From positions 1 through 38,632 of the forward strand of contig JAFCGF010000035.1 in NCBI GenBank assembly GCA_017608295.1: a stretch of DNA of 38,632 nucleotides. Direction: 5' to 3'. Of this stretch, positions 1 through 9,569 are shown one piece after another (position 1 is the first letter of the stretch; each line of letters begins with the position of its first letter). The notes under the pieces were generated by a model. That model worked only from the letters and a program-made list of their open reading frames with translations. It did not search any database and had not been told where the DNA came from. The translations under genes were made by a program, and so were the position numbers. The DNA is from Candidatus Woesearchaeota archaeon. GTDB lineage: Archaea > Nanoarchaeota > Nanoarchaeia > Woesearchaeales > JAGVZT01.

Positions 1-49
1 TGTTCTCCTATACTTTCCTAAGGAGTAACAACTTACGAAGTTTGCTACG

Positions 50-541
50 GTGTGGCTATTTTACTTGCCGATTTCTTCAACTTACCCGTGGCTGTTTTGC
101 ATGCCGATTACCACAGGCTTAAGACGCGGTGACATCGAATTATTAAGAGTCTCTGATCTCGACTTTGAAAATAGTTATGTTACTACAAGAAGCATAAAGA
201 CCAGAAAGAGCATGGGCTCACGTCCTGTACCGGTTCCGATCATGACAGAGCTTAAGAAATACGTTTCAGGATTAGATCCTAAACAAGAGAAAATATTCAT
301 TGACTGTTTCAAGCAATACAGATGGAACAAGATACGTGAAAAGCTCGGTTTGAGTGATTTAAAATTTCATGATCTACGCAAGACCTTTGGTTCTGTACTT
401 GCTCAGAACGGTATCTCTACGGCTGTCATCCAAAAGCTATTGGAGCATTCTTCGCCAGATCTGACCAACAAGGTTTATATGAATGTTGATCCGATACTGC
501 GCAATGCAGTGGACAAAATCCCGGCTGGTGATTGGTTGTGA
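50..541 (+). CDS. Tyrosine recombinase (phage integrase) catalytic domain, probably a remnant
   Basis: This 163-residue frame is the C-terminal catalytic domain of a tyrosine site-specific recombinase. The catalytic set is visible: Arg25 in TGLRRGDI, a candidate lysine at Lys50, His107 and Arg110 in HDLRKT, His133 in LLEHSS, and the nucleophile Tyr143 in VYMNVD. The N-terminal SAM-like core-binding domain is missing. The only start is GTG at 50, without a well-placed ribosome binding site, and an in-frame TAA lies at 26-28. Another frame over bases 3-50 reads FLRSNNLRSLLR, which resembles the segment normally preceding this domain, so a frameshift near base 50 is likely. The family cuts and rejoins DNA for phages, integrative elements or integrons. 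A complete gene extending left of the window in a shifted frame cannot be excluded. Family call sure, functionality doubtful. Confidence 0.75.
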   Translation: MWLFYLPISSTYPWLFCMPITTGLRRGDIELLRVSDLDFENSYVTTRSIKTRKSMGSRPVPVPIMTELKKYVSGLDPKQEKIFIDCFKQYRWNKIREKLGLSDLKFHDLRKTFGSVLAQNGISTAVIQKLLEHSSPDLTNKVYMNVDPILRNAVDKIPAGDWL

Positions 542-585
542 TTTCGCATCGTCGGCAAAAAGAAGAAAGAATGGACAATAAGGCA

Positions 586-612
586 TCTGACGGGGCAGTA
601 CCACCTGTCAGA
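586..612. terminator. Weak inverted repeat between convergent genes
   Basis: A 9-bp inverted repeat with one mismatch (TCTGACGGG at 586-594, CCTGTCAGA at 604-612) and a 9-nt loop lies between the integrase remnant and the convergent lamin-tail gene. It has no T-tract on either side, so its role as a terminator rests on position only. Confidence 0.25.
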
Positions 613-651
613 CCGATCCCTTATTCACCTTGCTTGTAGAATGTCGTTGTT

Positions 652-3600
652 CTAAAAGCCTGGTGATCCGTTCAAATCTACGCTCCGAGCCCAACTTTTC
701 GAAGAAGACCATGTACTTGCAGGAGAATGAGGATCTTGAATGACAAGAGAATATCCCTGACCATCGGTCTCAGGAACCCAACTATCATCATAGGTGAATC
801 TTAGTATGGCAGCTTTCGCAGGTTCAGGTAGTTGCAGGAGAATTGACTCGCCGCCATTGTCCAGTTTGCCCTCATATTCACCTGCGATACGAGCTTCACT
901 GCCATAACTCGATCGAAAACTGCTCATATTGCTAACAACGACGACATACTCTGCGGGGTCCAGCATTATCTCAGGAAAGGTTAACCTGATACCTCGGGAA
1001 AAACGTACGCCGGTCAAATCCAGTATCTGTGTGCCAACGTTCTTCAATTCAACGAATTCATAGTCACTTCCTTTGATCGGATTATACATGATTTCCGTGA
1101 TTCTCAATCCCTGTAGCAAGGCCAGTTGATTTTGCAGTTGTTCATCCTGTTGCACGATTTGAGTGATGGTAGTGTCCAACTCTAATCCAAAGAGGACGTC
1201 ATCTGCATCATCGTCTGAAGACTGATGCACTTCAACAGCGATCAGGTTGCCACCCTGGCGCAGGCTTTCCGCAGAGACAAGGAATGGGCCTTCATAGGAA
1301 GGACGACTGACACTACGGTTGGCACACTGATCATAATATACGTCATTCTGCCCCATGACACCGTCAATACCGAGACGCAGAACCTCCATGCCGTTCAAGT
1401 AGAACACAGCGCCGTCATCCAGAATTGCAGAGATTTCCAGAGAGTCAACACTTGCCAGGTCAAAATATAGATAGAACTCTTTACGAAAATAGAATGTCGT
1501 TGCATCTGTGCTCATTTCCGTATTCACCGATTCCGGCAGTGATTGCTCCCCAAAACCTCCACCCAACAGGGCCTGACCTGCAGGCCAGGACTGAGCATCC
1601 CAGAAGTCGGATTCACGCCACTGCGCACCCCAGTCTGTGCCGGAATTGTCATACGACCACAGATCATCGATAGCAATTACATTGATCGTTCTAGTTTGAG
1701 TTGTCTGAACGAGGTTGGTCGAGCCCGGAGTGGGCAAAACAAAAAATGCCAGTTCATCAGCTCCATCGGGAATGCATCCCTGAGAAACATCCAGCGTCTG
1801 AGGAGCATAAATCACAGTGTCAATTGGCTCATGATCTGCAGTGCATAAACTAATTATCTCTTGCTGGGCCGACAAACGAAAGCCCACATGATTTTCGCCG
1901 TTTTCCGGTTGGCCGTCTGCAGTGAACACAGCGTAGCCATTGCCGGCGATGAAACTAAGAGGCCTTATTTTATGCTTGTTCGGCTCGGCAATGGGATCAT
2001 CGGTAAGATATAATCCCCCCAGCGCAACCGGAAGAGGATCTGGATTATAGAGTTCGATAAAATCGTCAGCAAACACAACTTCACTGTACGCAAGCCATTC
2101 ATTGATGAATAGTGCAGTGCGATCGCCCAGCCCAATGATCTTGTTGGTCATTCCGAACGTTGGACTCGTCAGGGCCCATTCATTGCTGTGTCCTGCCCGG
2201 CCTATAGATAGGTCGGGAACTTGCAGGCCGAATTCCACCCAATTCAGAATATTTCCTTGGGAATCAAGAAGATAGAGCGACTCACCGTCACCGTCCAGTG
2301 AAAAGCCCAGATGAATGCCAGGCGCCGCCTGATTGTCATCAGCAAAGATGACCAGATACCCCTCTGAGGGGATACTGATACCTTTCGGGAATGTGAATCT
2401 TGACGGTTGTAAAGGATCGTCGGTCATGCACAGACCAACGAGCTCAATCGCTACCGGCCCGGAATTGTAAAGTTCAACCAGATCTGGATAACCTCCTTCA
2501 ACTTCAACTGATGAGTTGTTGAAGGCCAAGAGTTCGTTAATGAGCAATTGTGACTGAGAGGTATCAACAGTCCAAGTCTTTGAAACAGTTGGCGCCTCGA
2601 TGCTCTGCCATGCACCGGCTGCGTTCCTGCCCACAACACATACTGTATAGTCGCCATTGGGTAGATCATTCAGATTAATCGGGATGTCAATCGAGATTTC
2701 TCCGGATATCGGCGAGTTATTGACCCAGTATTTGTAGTGGGTAATCCCCGGGCCGGATACGTAGAGTGTGGCATCCGGTCGGAAGGTCTTTGCTTGGGGC
2801 TCGTTTGAAACTAGGGCGCCAGCAGGGATAAAAGGTCCTATGTTCAATCCGTTCGGGCCGGTGCCCAAGGCGTATGAGCCAGCTTCGAATCTGAAATCTA
2901 TTTTATCCTTGTCGACAATAACCCGCGGGTCTCCGACGAGATTGCCCGAGCCCAGGTTCAAGATCGGTCGGGCTTGCTTACCTACCCTGTCACCGGCCCG
3001 AGCAGGCTCGATCAGGGTGTAGTGCATATTCAGATCAGTGCCAAACGCCGGATCCGTGTCATAGCTTTCATCCACGTGATCAAAGATGCGTTGGGGGATA
3101 TCCGCAAAGACGTTGCCGTATAAGAACGCACCTTTGCCTGGTGCATCTCCGCCTGGAGATAGGAAGCTGATGGCGGAATAATGCATGTCGGGGTTAATAA
3201 AATCATCGGGAATATTCATTACCAAATTATTTTCAAAGAACATGAAGGTATCGTTCTTAAGATTCACAGCATGATCAATGTCATAGAATACATTGCGCAC
3301 AACATCAATGATCCCTGCGCAATTGTCATCGCCGGTGGAAATGGCATTGGAGTTGCTTGACGACACATTATACTCATCCTTATGTGCATTCAAGAAAACG
3401 TTGCCCTCAATATAGGCATCACCACCCAAGTCAAGCAGTTCATCGCCTCCACCTCTGAAAATATTGTCGAGGATCTGAACCACCGGACCCGGACGGACCG
3501 GGCCGGTTATATCCACTACATCATTGTGTCCTTTTGTTGTACCGAATAAGTTGTTTCTTATGATCAAGTGTCCGTTCGCAAGAATGCCCATGCCCAGGAT

Positions 3601-6441
3601 TTGTTCGCTTTGATTATCTGTAGAGGGTATCGCACCTGTGGGAAAAATGTCCGTGAAGATCGAATTCTGCACAATTGTACTGGAATTGACTGTGCGCAGC
3701 CGGACCAGGTCAGTATGGTCAAATAGGACCCCATCAACAACGATGATAGAATTCTCAGCCCCAACCATACCCATCTCGGTGCGCCCATATTCAACCACTG
3801 CGTTTATGATCTGATTGTCCTCCAATGTATTGAGGAATTGAATCCCGTTCCAAGTCCCACCGGAATCCGGTGTTCGGGTGAAGCGGATAGGTGCGTAAGG
3901 ATTTCCTACAGCCAGTAATTCACCTTGAATGGCCAAAGTTGTATTGGGATCAAAAAACACGGTCGTGCCCGGTAGGATAGTCAAGGTGATGCCCGCCGGG
4001 ACACCGACATCGGCGACCACGTGCCAAGGGCCAGAAGGGGCATCCCATGTTATGTCCGTGGCAATAATCCCTGCGACCGTATTATTAGAACCCAAGTCAT
4101 ACCAGACATCCACATGGGTAGTCTGTAGTTGCTGTCCGATTCCTTCGGGTTCGTCAAAGGCCTGCACTTTGACACGGTTGATTCCCGGGCCTAGTCCAAT
4201 ATAGGGGATTGATGTCGTGCCTGAAACCCAGGTGCCGTTCAATTGATCCCATTGGGCCGGTTCACTGTTTACCAGAACGGATTGTGTCCAAATGGCATTG
4301 GCTGTCCCGTGCAGGTTCACCCGGGGTTCGTTAGTGTGGAAGTAGCCTTGCTGCATGGGCAGGTCGCAGACGATCTTCATATCCTGTTCTATTTGATCGA
4401 GCACGCGTGCATTTCGATTCCGAACATATTGACGAATCTCGTCGATTTTGGCTTTTGGTACCCAGTCGCCCAACAGTTGCCAGGCCAAAGGATCGAAGTG
4501 TCCTGGGCTGAATATGGTGTCCATCAATTCGGTCAACCGTCGATAATAGAGCCGTACTACCTCAGGGTGATCCAGCAATTGGCTCAGCCCCTGTACCATA
4601 GCGTATGTGAAGACACTCCTGTTTGGATCCGGCGGCAGGTCACCCTGACCTAGCAAAGTGTCGAGGTCATGGGGAATCAGTACAAAACGCTGACCTTCTG
4701 TCCCGCGATACAGAGCTACATCATCACCGCGCCCAGAAGTCAGCCCGCCTTCGAGATTTCCTGCCAGCGTATCGACCGCCAGGAAGCGCACCCACTGATC
4801 GATATCAATAACCTCTCTGATTTCACTGAGTGAACCGTCTAGCAGGGTATGGTTTAGTGTGTAAGTAAGGCTAATAAGATCCTGCCAATCGTCGCTCGCC
4901 TCATTGGTCTGTTTGAAATATGTATCGCGATAGGCATGGGCATCATCTCCCTCATAGGCCAATCCGGGCACACCGGAATTGCTTGCGTCCTTGAGCCGAT
5001 AGAGATTACCGGTACGGTCATAAGGAAAATGACGATCCACAAAATCTCTGTCCAGAACTTCAACAGCTGCATAGCTGCCATACATCAAATCGTCCAGCAC
5101 TGCCCGATTAAGCCCGTTCACACGAAGCTGGATCACTGTGGCATTGGCTGCAGCCAGGCCAGCCAGCCTGAATAATGCACTTCCCATAAGTTGGGAATAC
5201 GGATACTTGCTGTTGATGTTTAGAGCGGTCACACCTCGCCACGGATCATCATGGACAAAGTTGATACGAAAGCTGATTGGCGTTAGTCCGCGAATATTTC
5301 CCCGGTTACGAATCCCGATATTGTAACGATACTGGATGCCCGTACCGTCCCTGCTGATGAAAGTTCCGTTCATCTGCGCATCACTGGCAGACGTTGCCCA
5401 AATCTCCTCCAATTTAAGCCTTTCTGCCTCGGTCATGATCAGATAATAGACCGGTCGGCTACCGGGACTCCATGGTACGCTGGCGTCAAATGAGTCGTCC
5501 ACCTGATAAAGTGCATTAGTCAATTGTTGAGAGCCGGGCCTTGTGGGTGCGGGCCAAGTACTCGAGTTACTGGCCTGATCTGTCGCCTTTACATAGAACT
5601 CCACGATAGTGCCATGGGTCTGAGCCGGCAACGTCGCAGTAAGAGAACTATCACTGCTGCTGCTGATCATGGCCTTGGAATCGAAGCCTGCAGTACCATC
5701 GACACGATAGAACACTTCCACATTGACAGGCCCTGCTAAGTGATTCATGATACGGGCGGAAATAATCACTGGATCGTAAGAGGTAGGAATTATCGGCTCA
5801 TGTGCAACATCCAAAATGAACGGGGCCGCATCGGCAGAATACACTGAATTTTGTCTGCCCGGAGTCCCGTTGTTGTTCAGGCTTGCCTGCCAATTCTGGC
5901 CACATTCATTGGGTAGATTCGGGTTAGTAAGCTCCAGGGATTTGCCCTCGCCGTCGTGCTCATTAGACCATTCCCATCCGGCATATCCCTGGACAATTGG
6001 ACCCAATCTGCGGTAGGACCAATCTCCCTGATCACAGTAATCAACCTCATCAACGATGGTACCGAAGGCATCAATTAAGGTGATCGACTCACCATTGTTG
6101 CTCAACTTACCTGTCCAGTCACCGATCACGATGTTTATGTGGGGGTAGAGGGACTTGAATCGGACGACGTCCGCGGCAACCACAAGATATTGCTTTGGAT
6201 GGAGTATGGTCTCTGCCGCAAATTCATATGTCACGCCCTGACTTATGCACCAGCCGGTCATATCCACCTCATTGCCGGTGTTGTTATAGAGTTCGATGTA
6301 CTCTTGACGCGTGTCCTCAGGTTCGCCCATGTCGTGGAACGGATGGTACATGATCTCATTGATCTGCACTCCATAACCCGTGCCCGCCATGATCAGGTAT
6401 GTCAGAAAAAGAACTCTGTTAAATACAAGATGTCTAAACAC
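652..6441 (-). CDS. Exported lamin-tail / CotH-kinase / beta-helix surface protein
   Basis: A very large exported protein of about 1929 residues. From the N-terminus it has a signal peptide (hydrophobic VLFLTYLIMAGTGYG), a lamin-tail domain (LTD, about 25-200), and a CotH kinase domain (about 330-690) with the RNRGN stretch and the metal-site motif PHDLD near 590-594. A right-handed beta-helix-like stretch follows (about 790-1170), then LTDs near 1300 and 1445, a beta-sandwich-like domain near 1590-1765 (DDGAVFYLNGMEVLRL), and a last LTD to the end. CotH proteins are atypical protein kinases, and LTDs are common in secreted planctomycete proteins. The GTG start at 6441 is chosen because GAGG lies 9 nt upstream and the previous gene's TAA ends 1 nt before it. 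A TTG at 6462 would extend it by 7 residues. The protein substrate is unknown. Confidence 0.85.
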   Translation of the reverse strand: MFRHLVFNRVLFLTYLIMAGTGYGVQINEIMYHPFHDMGEPEDTRQEYIELYNNTGNEVDMTGWCISQGVTYEFAAETILHPKQYLVVAADVVRFKSLYPHINIVIGDWTGKLSNNGESITLIDAFGTIVDEVDYCDQGDWSYRRLGPIVQGYAGWEWSNEHDGEGKSLELTNPNLPNECGQNWQASLNNNGTPGRQNSVYSADAAPFILDVAHEPIIPTSYDPVIISARIMNHLAGPVNVEVFYRVDGTAGFDSKAMISSSSDSSLTATLPAQTHGTIVEFYVKATDQASNSSTWPAPTRPGSQQLTNALYQVDDSFDASVPWSPGSRPVYYLIMTEAERLKLEEIWATSASDAQMNGTFISRDGTGIQYRYNIGIRNRGNIRGLTPISFRINFVHDDPWRGVTALNINSKYPYSQLMGSALFRLAGLAAANATVIQLRVNGLNRAVLDDLMYGSYAAVEVLDRDFVDRHFPYDRTGNLYRLKDASNSGVPGLAYEGDDAHAYRDTYFKQTNEASDDWQDLISLTYTLNHTLLDGSLSEIREVIDIDQWVRFLAVDTLAGNLEGGLTSGRGDDVALYRGTEGQRFVLIPHDLDTLLGQGDLPPDPNRSVFTYAMVQGLSQLLDHPEVVRLYYRRLTELMDTIFSPGHFDPLAWQLLGDWVPKAKIDEIRQYVRNRNARVLDQIEQDMKIVCDLPMQQGYFHTNEPRVNLHGTANAIWTQSVLVNSEPAQWDQLNGTWVSGTTSIPYIGLGPGINRVKVQAFDEPEGIGQQLQTTHVDVWYDLGSNNTVAGIIATDITWDAPSGPWHVVADVGVPAGITLTILPGTTVFFDPNTTLAIQGELLAVGNPYAPIRFTRTPDSGGTWNGIQFLNTLEDNQIINAVVEYGRTEMGMVGAENSIIVVDGVLFDHTDLVRLRTVNSSTIVQNSIFTDIFPTGAIPSTDNQSEQILGMGILANGHLIIRNNLFGTTKGHNDVVDITGPVRPGPVVQILDNIFRGGGDELLDLGGDAYIEGNVFLNAHKDEYNVSSSNSNAISTGDDNCAGIIDVVRNVFYDIDHAVNLKNDTFMFFENNLVMNIPDDFINPDMHYSAISFLSPGGDAPGKGAFLYGNVFADIPQRIFDHVDESYDTDPAFGTDLNMHYTLIEPARAGDRVGKQARPILNLGSGNLVGDPRVIVDKDKIDFRFEAGSYALGTGPNGLNIGPFIPAGALVSNEPQAKTFRPDATLYVSGPGITHYKYWVNNSPISGEISIDIPINLNDLPNGDYTVCVVGRNAAGAWQSIEAPTVSKTWTVDTSQSQLLINELLAFNNSSVEVEGGYPDLVELYNSGPVAIELVGLCMTDDPLQPSRFTFPKGISIPSEGYLVIFADDNQAAPGIHLGFSLDGDGESLYLLDSQGNILNWVEFGLQVPDLSIGRAGHSNEWALTSPTFGMTNKIIGLGDRTALFINEWLAYSEVVFADDFIELYNPDPLPVALGGLYLTDDPIAEPNKHKIRPLSFIAGNGYAVFTADGQPENGENHVGFRLSAQQEIISLCTADHEPIDTVIYAPQTLDVSQGCIPDGADELAFFVLPTPGSTNLVQTTQTRTINVIAIDDLWSYDNSGTDWGAQWRESDFWDAQSWPAGQALLGGGFGEQSLPESVNTEMSTDATTFYFRKEFYLYFDLASVDSLEISAILDDGAVFYLNGMEVLRLGIDGVMGQNDVYYDQCANRSVSRPSYEGPFLVSAESLRQGGNLIAVEVHQSSDDDADDVLFGLELDTTITQIVQQDEQLQNQLALLQGLRITEIMYNPIKGSDYEFVELKNVGTQILDLTGVRFSRGIRLTFPEIMLDPAEYVVVVSNMSSFRSSYGSEARIAGEYEGKLDNGGESILLQLPEPAKAAILRFTYDDSWVPETDGQGYSLVIQDPHSPASTWSSSKSWARSVDLNGSPGF

Positions 6442-6442
6442 T

Positions 6443-9400
6443 TTAATCACCCTCAAATCCAATAGTGATTATTTGAGAACTTGACTGGTCAGGATGACTG
6501 ACAAAATAAATCAGGTGAACATTCTTCGCCCGCAATTCATCGAGGATATGGGGAGCTATCCCCGACTCCAGAGAGGGCTCAAACAGGAACTGTTCAAGAA
6601 AATTATGGTGTTCCGGACGATAAGTTTGGGAATAGTAGCCGTTTAGAACGATAGGCTGAGTGGTCAATCCCCGTATCACGGTTTTGTCCCATCGAGCCAG
6701 AGGGGCAGTATAGCCGGCTGTTGGTCCGGCAGGCAAGGGTGGCCAGTAGAATGTCACCGTGACGGTAATCCCATGGGAATTTGTGAAACTCCTCTCTTGA
6801 TGTAATTGCCCCTCCCAGTCAGACAAAACCGGGCACAGCAGAACACTCTCTATGCTTGTGAATGATGACGTATTATCGCCTAAGCTCCACGAGAGCACGG
6901 GATGGGCATAAGTGACCGACAACTCCAGGAATCCTGATCCAGAGGGATGTTCTTTGCCCAGATCATTAAGCGTCAGAATTGCGCTTTCGCTGGGTGCCAC
7001 CAACTCTCCTACGGCGTATGTGGATAGTTGATAAACACGACGACTCAGATCTTGCCCAAGGGCCCAACTCTCCGTAGTTGCATTGTCTATGTAGCTAAAA
7101 CGATATTGGGGCCACTGATTTGGATCACCTGACAGAGACTTGATCTGACCGTACTCGGTATATTCAAAAGCGATATCCTGGTAAATACCCTCCTTAAGCA
7201 ACTCTGGATCCAGCCATTGATTTCTAGTTCGGAACCGCCAATTCGATTTCAAGCGATGATTGGCAAATACATCCCCATACTCTCCTTGGTACACGATATA
7301 CTCACTGGCATGATTGGCATCCTGGACCAAGAAGGGGACAATGTGCCGAGTGGTGTCAAGTTTGGGGATTTCTCTAACCTGCTTGATGATGAGTTTGCCC
7401 TTAGGCGCAATCTTCTTATATTCGAAATCGAGTATGAAATCAGTCTTGTCTGTCTCCTTCTTAAATTGTTCTCCTACCCGGACAATCAACTCAGATAGTT
7501 TTATGTAATCATCCTGCCAGGTCATGACTCGATTACCCAGAGGTAAGGTATTCGAACCTCGCTCAAACCGGGGATAGATCCCATCCGCAGAGACAGAGAC
7601 GCGGACTTCTTCAGGAATAGAACCATCAGTGGGATTGGTCACAGATAGGGCGCCGGCTTGAGTCACCAAGTCAATGCTCCAGTTGGAGCCATCACCTGTT
7701 GCCAACGTGGCCACCCCGTTGGCCAGTTCAATTTCATCCGGGAAGGAATGGTGTACTAGCAGGGCCATCCCAACTGTGGATTCATCGATGCCATGACGCA
7801 CACGCTCTAAGTAGGCGTGGTCATTGTAAAAACTAGCAAAGACCTTGCGTATGGCCCGCAGTACGCCGCGCTCCTTCATCTGGGTTTGATCACACTGACA
7901 GGGCCCTTTGTCATCTTCATCCAGGTCATCGATCAGGCATCCGCTATAGCTGTCGTATAGCCCCGCTCCGGTAAACTGCTCGCTGTCTTCAACATTGGTA
8001 GAGCTGCGAAACCGCAATTTGCGGTCTGCCTCAAAGCCATATTCAGGGATAGTCAAGATTTGAAAGATCTCCGCCTTCAGTTCGGGATCAAACTGGGTTA
8101 TATGCTTGCTCTTAAACAGCGAGTCACGAATATCTTCCAGCTCATTGGCCAAGGTCGCGAGATCCGAGGGAGGATAGGTTCGATAGGGAGATAGACGCAT
8201 GTCAATAACTTGGCGTAAGGTGAGATTCGTAGCCAAATAAGGCTGATCCAGGAAAGCATTCCACACATCAAAGGAAAAGGCAATGGCGCAGGGTGAGTGA
8301 TCTGGGATAGCTCTTCGCAGGAATCCAAAATTCGCAGCTTTGCCACCGAAAAACCGGATGTCCGACAATACCAAACCATCGGTCGAAATGGCAGGCAACC
8401 CATACGGAGCCATAGGCTGTATGTTCAGTTCCGGAGGAGTTTTCAGAGTCAGGATCTTGTCGATGGTAACCTGATCCAGACTGTCCTCCAAATCAATCAG
8501 GCGCAGATCACAGGCCTCCTGTACATAAAAAGCACGCATGGCTATTTCATGACCCTCGAGCGCCCAGGCTCGCTTTATCTCAGCATCTTGGCTCAAATAC
8601 GCAAAAGGAATCCCATAGTTCTGGGATAATATAGCCACGTGAGAATTGGGTGTGGACGGTGTCAGGGTAAGCACACCTGCAACCAGGGGGATATCCGCGG
8701 GCACACCATCTGTCAACAAAATGTCACGTTCCGACAGCCGACCCTCCAGATAAGCCGATGCGATTTCTGGGCCGGGTACGTATGTCAGTCGACCCAGAGC
8801 CCATCCGGGTGCATAGCAAATGTTGCCGCGCGACCAGCGTGCTGCTGAGCTTACCGGCATTCCCTGGGAGGAGAACCACTGCTGATTGATCCGGGCCACC
8901 TCTTGCTGCTCATAGCTGGGAAAGTAGAAGGCCTGTACACTCGGCTCGGTTACAATACTGTCCCTAACAACATTAAACAGCTCTGCAATCTCTTCCTTGG
9001 CAAAAGGATCCAGACGGATAAACTGGATGCCGTATTCCTCAGTGTCAATAGGTGGGTAAGTATTACTGGGCGGCATGATCACCGCCCCCAGGATGGCTCT
9101 CTGGCCGGCGTCGAATAGACTATAACGGGAAAACTCTTGGATAGTCATGCCGATAAAAGGATCCAGCTCTTCCAGGGCAAACTCGTAGTGAAAAGTGTAT
9201 TCCCGGCTGTCCTGGAAATACACGGTTTCGGGATCATCCACCAAGATGGTAAACTTGATCCAATCCGGATTCCCCGGAGACGATCCCAAGACCCGGTATT
9301 CATCACCGGGCACCTTGATCTGATCTCTCCAGAATGGTGACAGTGCCACGGTCTGTCCCTTGAGAGATTGAACAAACAGCAGGACAGCAATGGTAGCCCA

Positions 9401-9466
9401 CAGAATAGACCGAAGTTCACGGTGTTCGCGAGCCATATGATACCAGCTCACCTTTTTCATACCCAT
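6443..9466 (-). CDS. Exported PEP-utiliser / PPDK ATP-grasp-like protein
   Basis: About 1007 residues. A hydrophobic stretch (ILWATIAVLLFVQSL, about 22-36) looks like a signal peptide. Next comes a swivelling phosphohistidine domain of PEP-utilising enzymes with TPSTPNSHVAIL, its candidate phospho-acceptor His near 276. A PPDK/PEP-synthase N-terminal-like ATP-grasp domain follows, starting at FFGGKAANFGFL (about 373) and including RFRSSTNVEDSEQFTGAG (about 485-502). The His domain precedes the ATP-grasp domain, as in glucan water dikinases and opposite to PPDK. The last 250 or so residues are unassigned. Such enzymes move phosphate from ATP through a histidine to a substrate, and export would be unusual for an ATP-dependent enzyme. 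The ATG at 9466 has GAGG 8 nt upstream. An ATG at 9436 also has a good ribosome site and would give a shorter signal peptide. It directly precedes the lamin-tail/CotH gene. Confidence 0.8.
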   Translation of the reverse strand: MGMKKVSWYHMAREHRELRSILWATIAVLLFVQSLKGQTVALSPFWRDQIKVPGDEYRVLGSSPGNPDWIKFTILVDDPETVYFQDSREYTFHYEFALEELDPFIGMTIQEFSRYSLFDAGQRAILGAVIMPPSNTYPPIDTEEYGIQFIRLDPFAKEEIAELFNVVRDSIVTEPSVQAFYFPSYEQQEVARINQQWFSSQGMPVSSAARWSRGNICYAPGWALGRLTYVPGPEIASAYLEGRLSERDILLTDGVPADIPLVAGVLTLTPSTPNSHVAILSQNYGIPFAYLSQDAEIKRAWALEGHEIAMRAFYVQEACDLRLIDLEDSLDQVTIDKILTLKTPPELNIQPMAPYGLPAISTDGLVLSDIRFFGGKAANFGFLRRAIPDHSPCAIAFSFDVWNAFLDQPYLATNLTLRQVIDMRLSPYRTYPPSDLATLANELEDIRDSLFKSKHITQFDPELKAEIFQILTIPEYGFEADRKLRFRSSTNVEDSEQFTGAGLYDSYSGCLIDDLDEDDKGPCQCDQTQMKERGVLRAIRKVFASFYNDHAYLERVRHGIDESTVGMALLVHHSFPDEIELANGVATLATGDGSNWSIDLVTQAGALSVTNPTDGSIPEEVRVSVSADGIYPRFERGSNTLPLGNRVMTWQDDYIKLSELIVRVGEQFKKETDKTDFILDFEYKKIAPKGKLIIKQVREIPKLDTTRHIVPFLVQDANHASEYIVYQGEYGDVFANHRLKSNWRFRTRNQWLDPELLKEGIYQDIAFEYTEYGQIKSLSGDPNQWPQYRFSYIDNATTESWALGQDLSRRVYQLSTYAVGELVAPSESAILTLNDLGKEHPSGSGFLELSVTYAHPVLSWSLGDNTSSFTSIESVLLCPVLSDWEGQLHQERSFTNSHGITVTVTFYWPPLPAGPTAGYTAPLARWDKTVIRGLTTQPIVLNGYYSQTYRPEHHNFLEQFLFEPSLESGIAPHILDELRAKNVHLIYFVSHPDQSSSQIITIGFEGD

Positions 9467-9569
9467 TTGACTCACCTCATAATGCGAAGAAAAAGGATTC
9501 TAAAGTTCTTTTCTGCCCAGAGGCTTACAGGATTCGCCACCAGCATACTTTACATAAGTCATATTGGTG

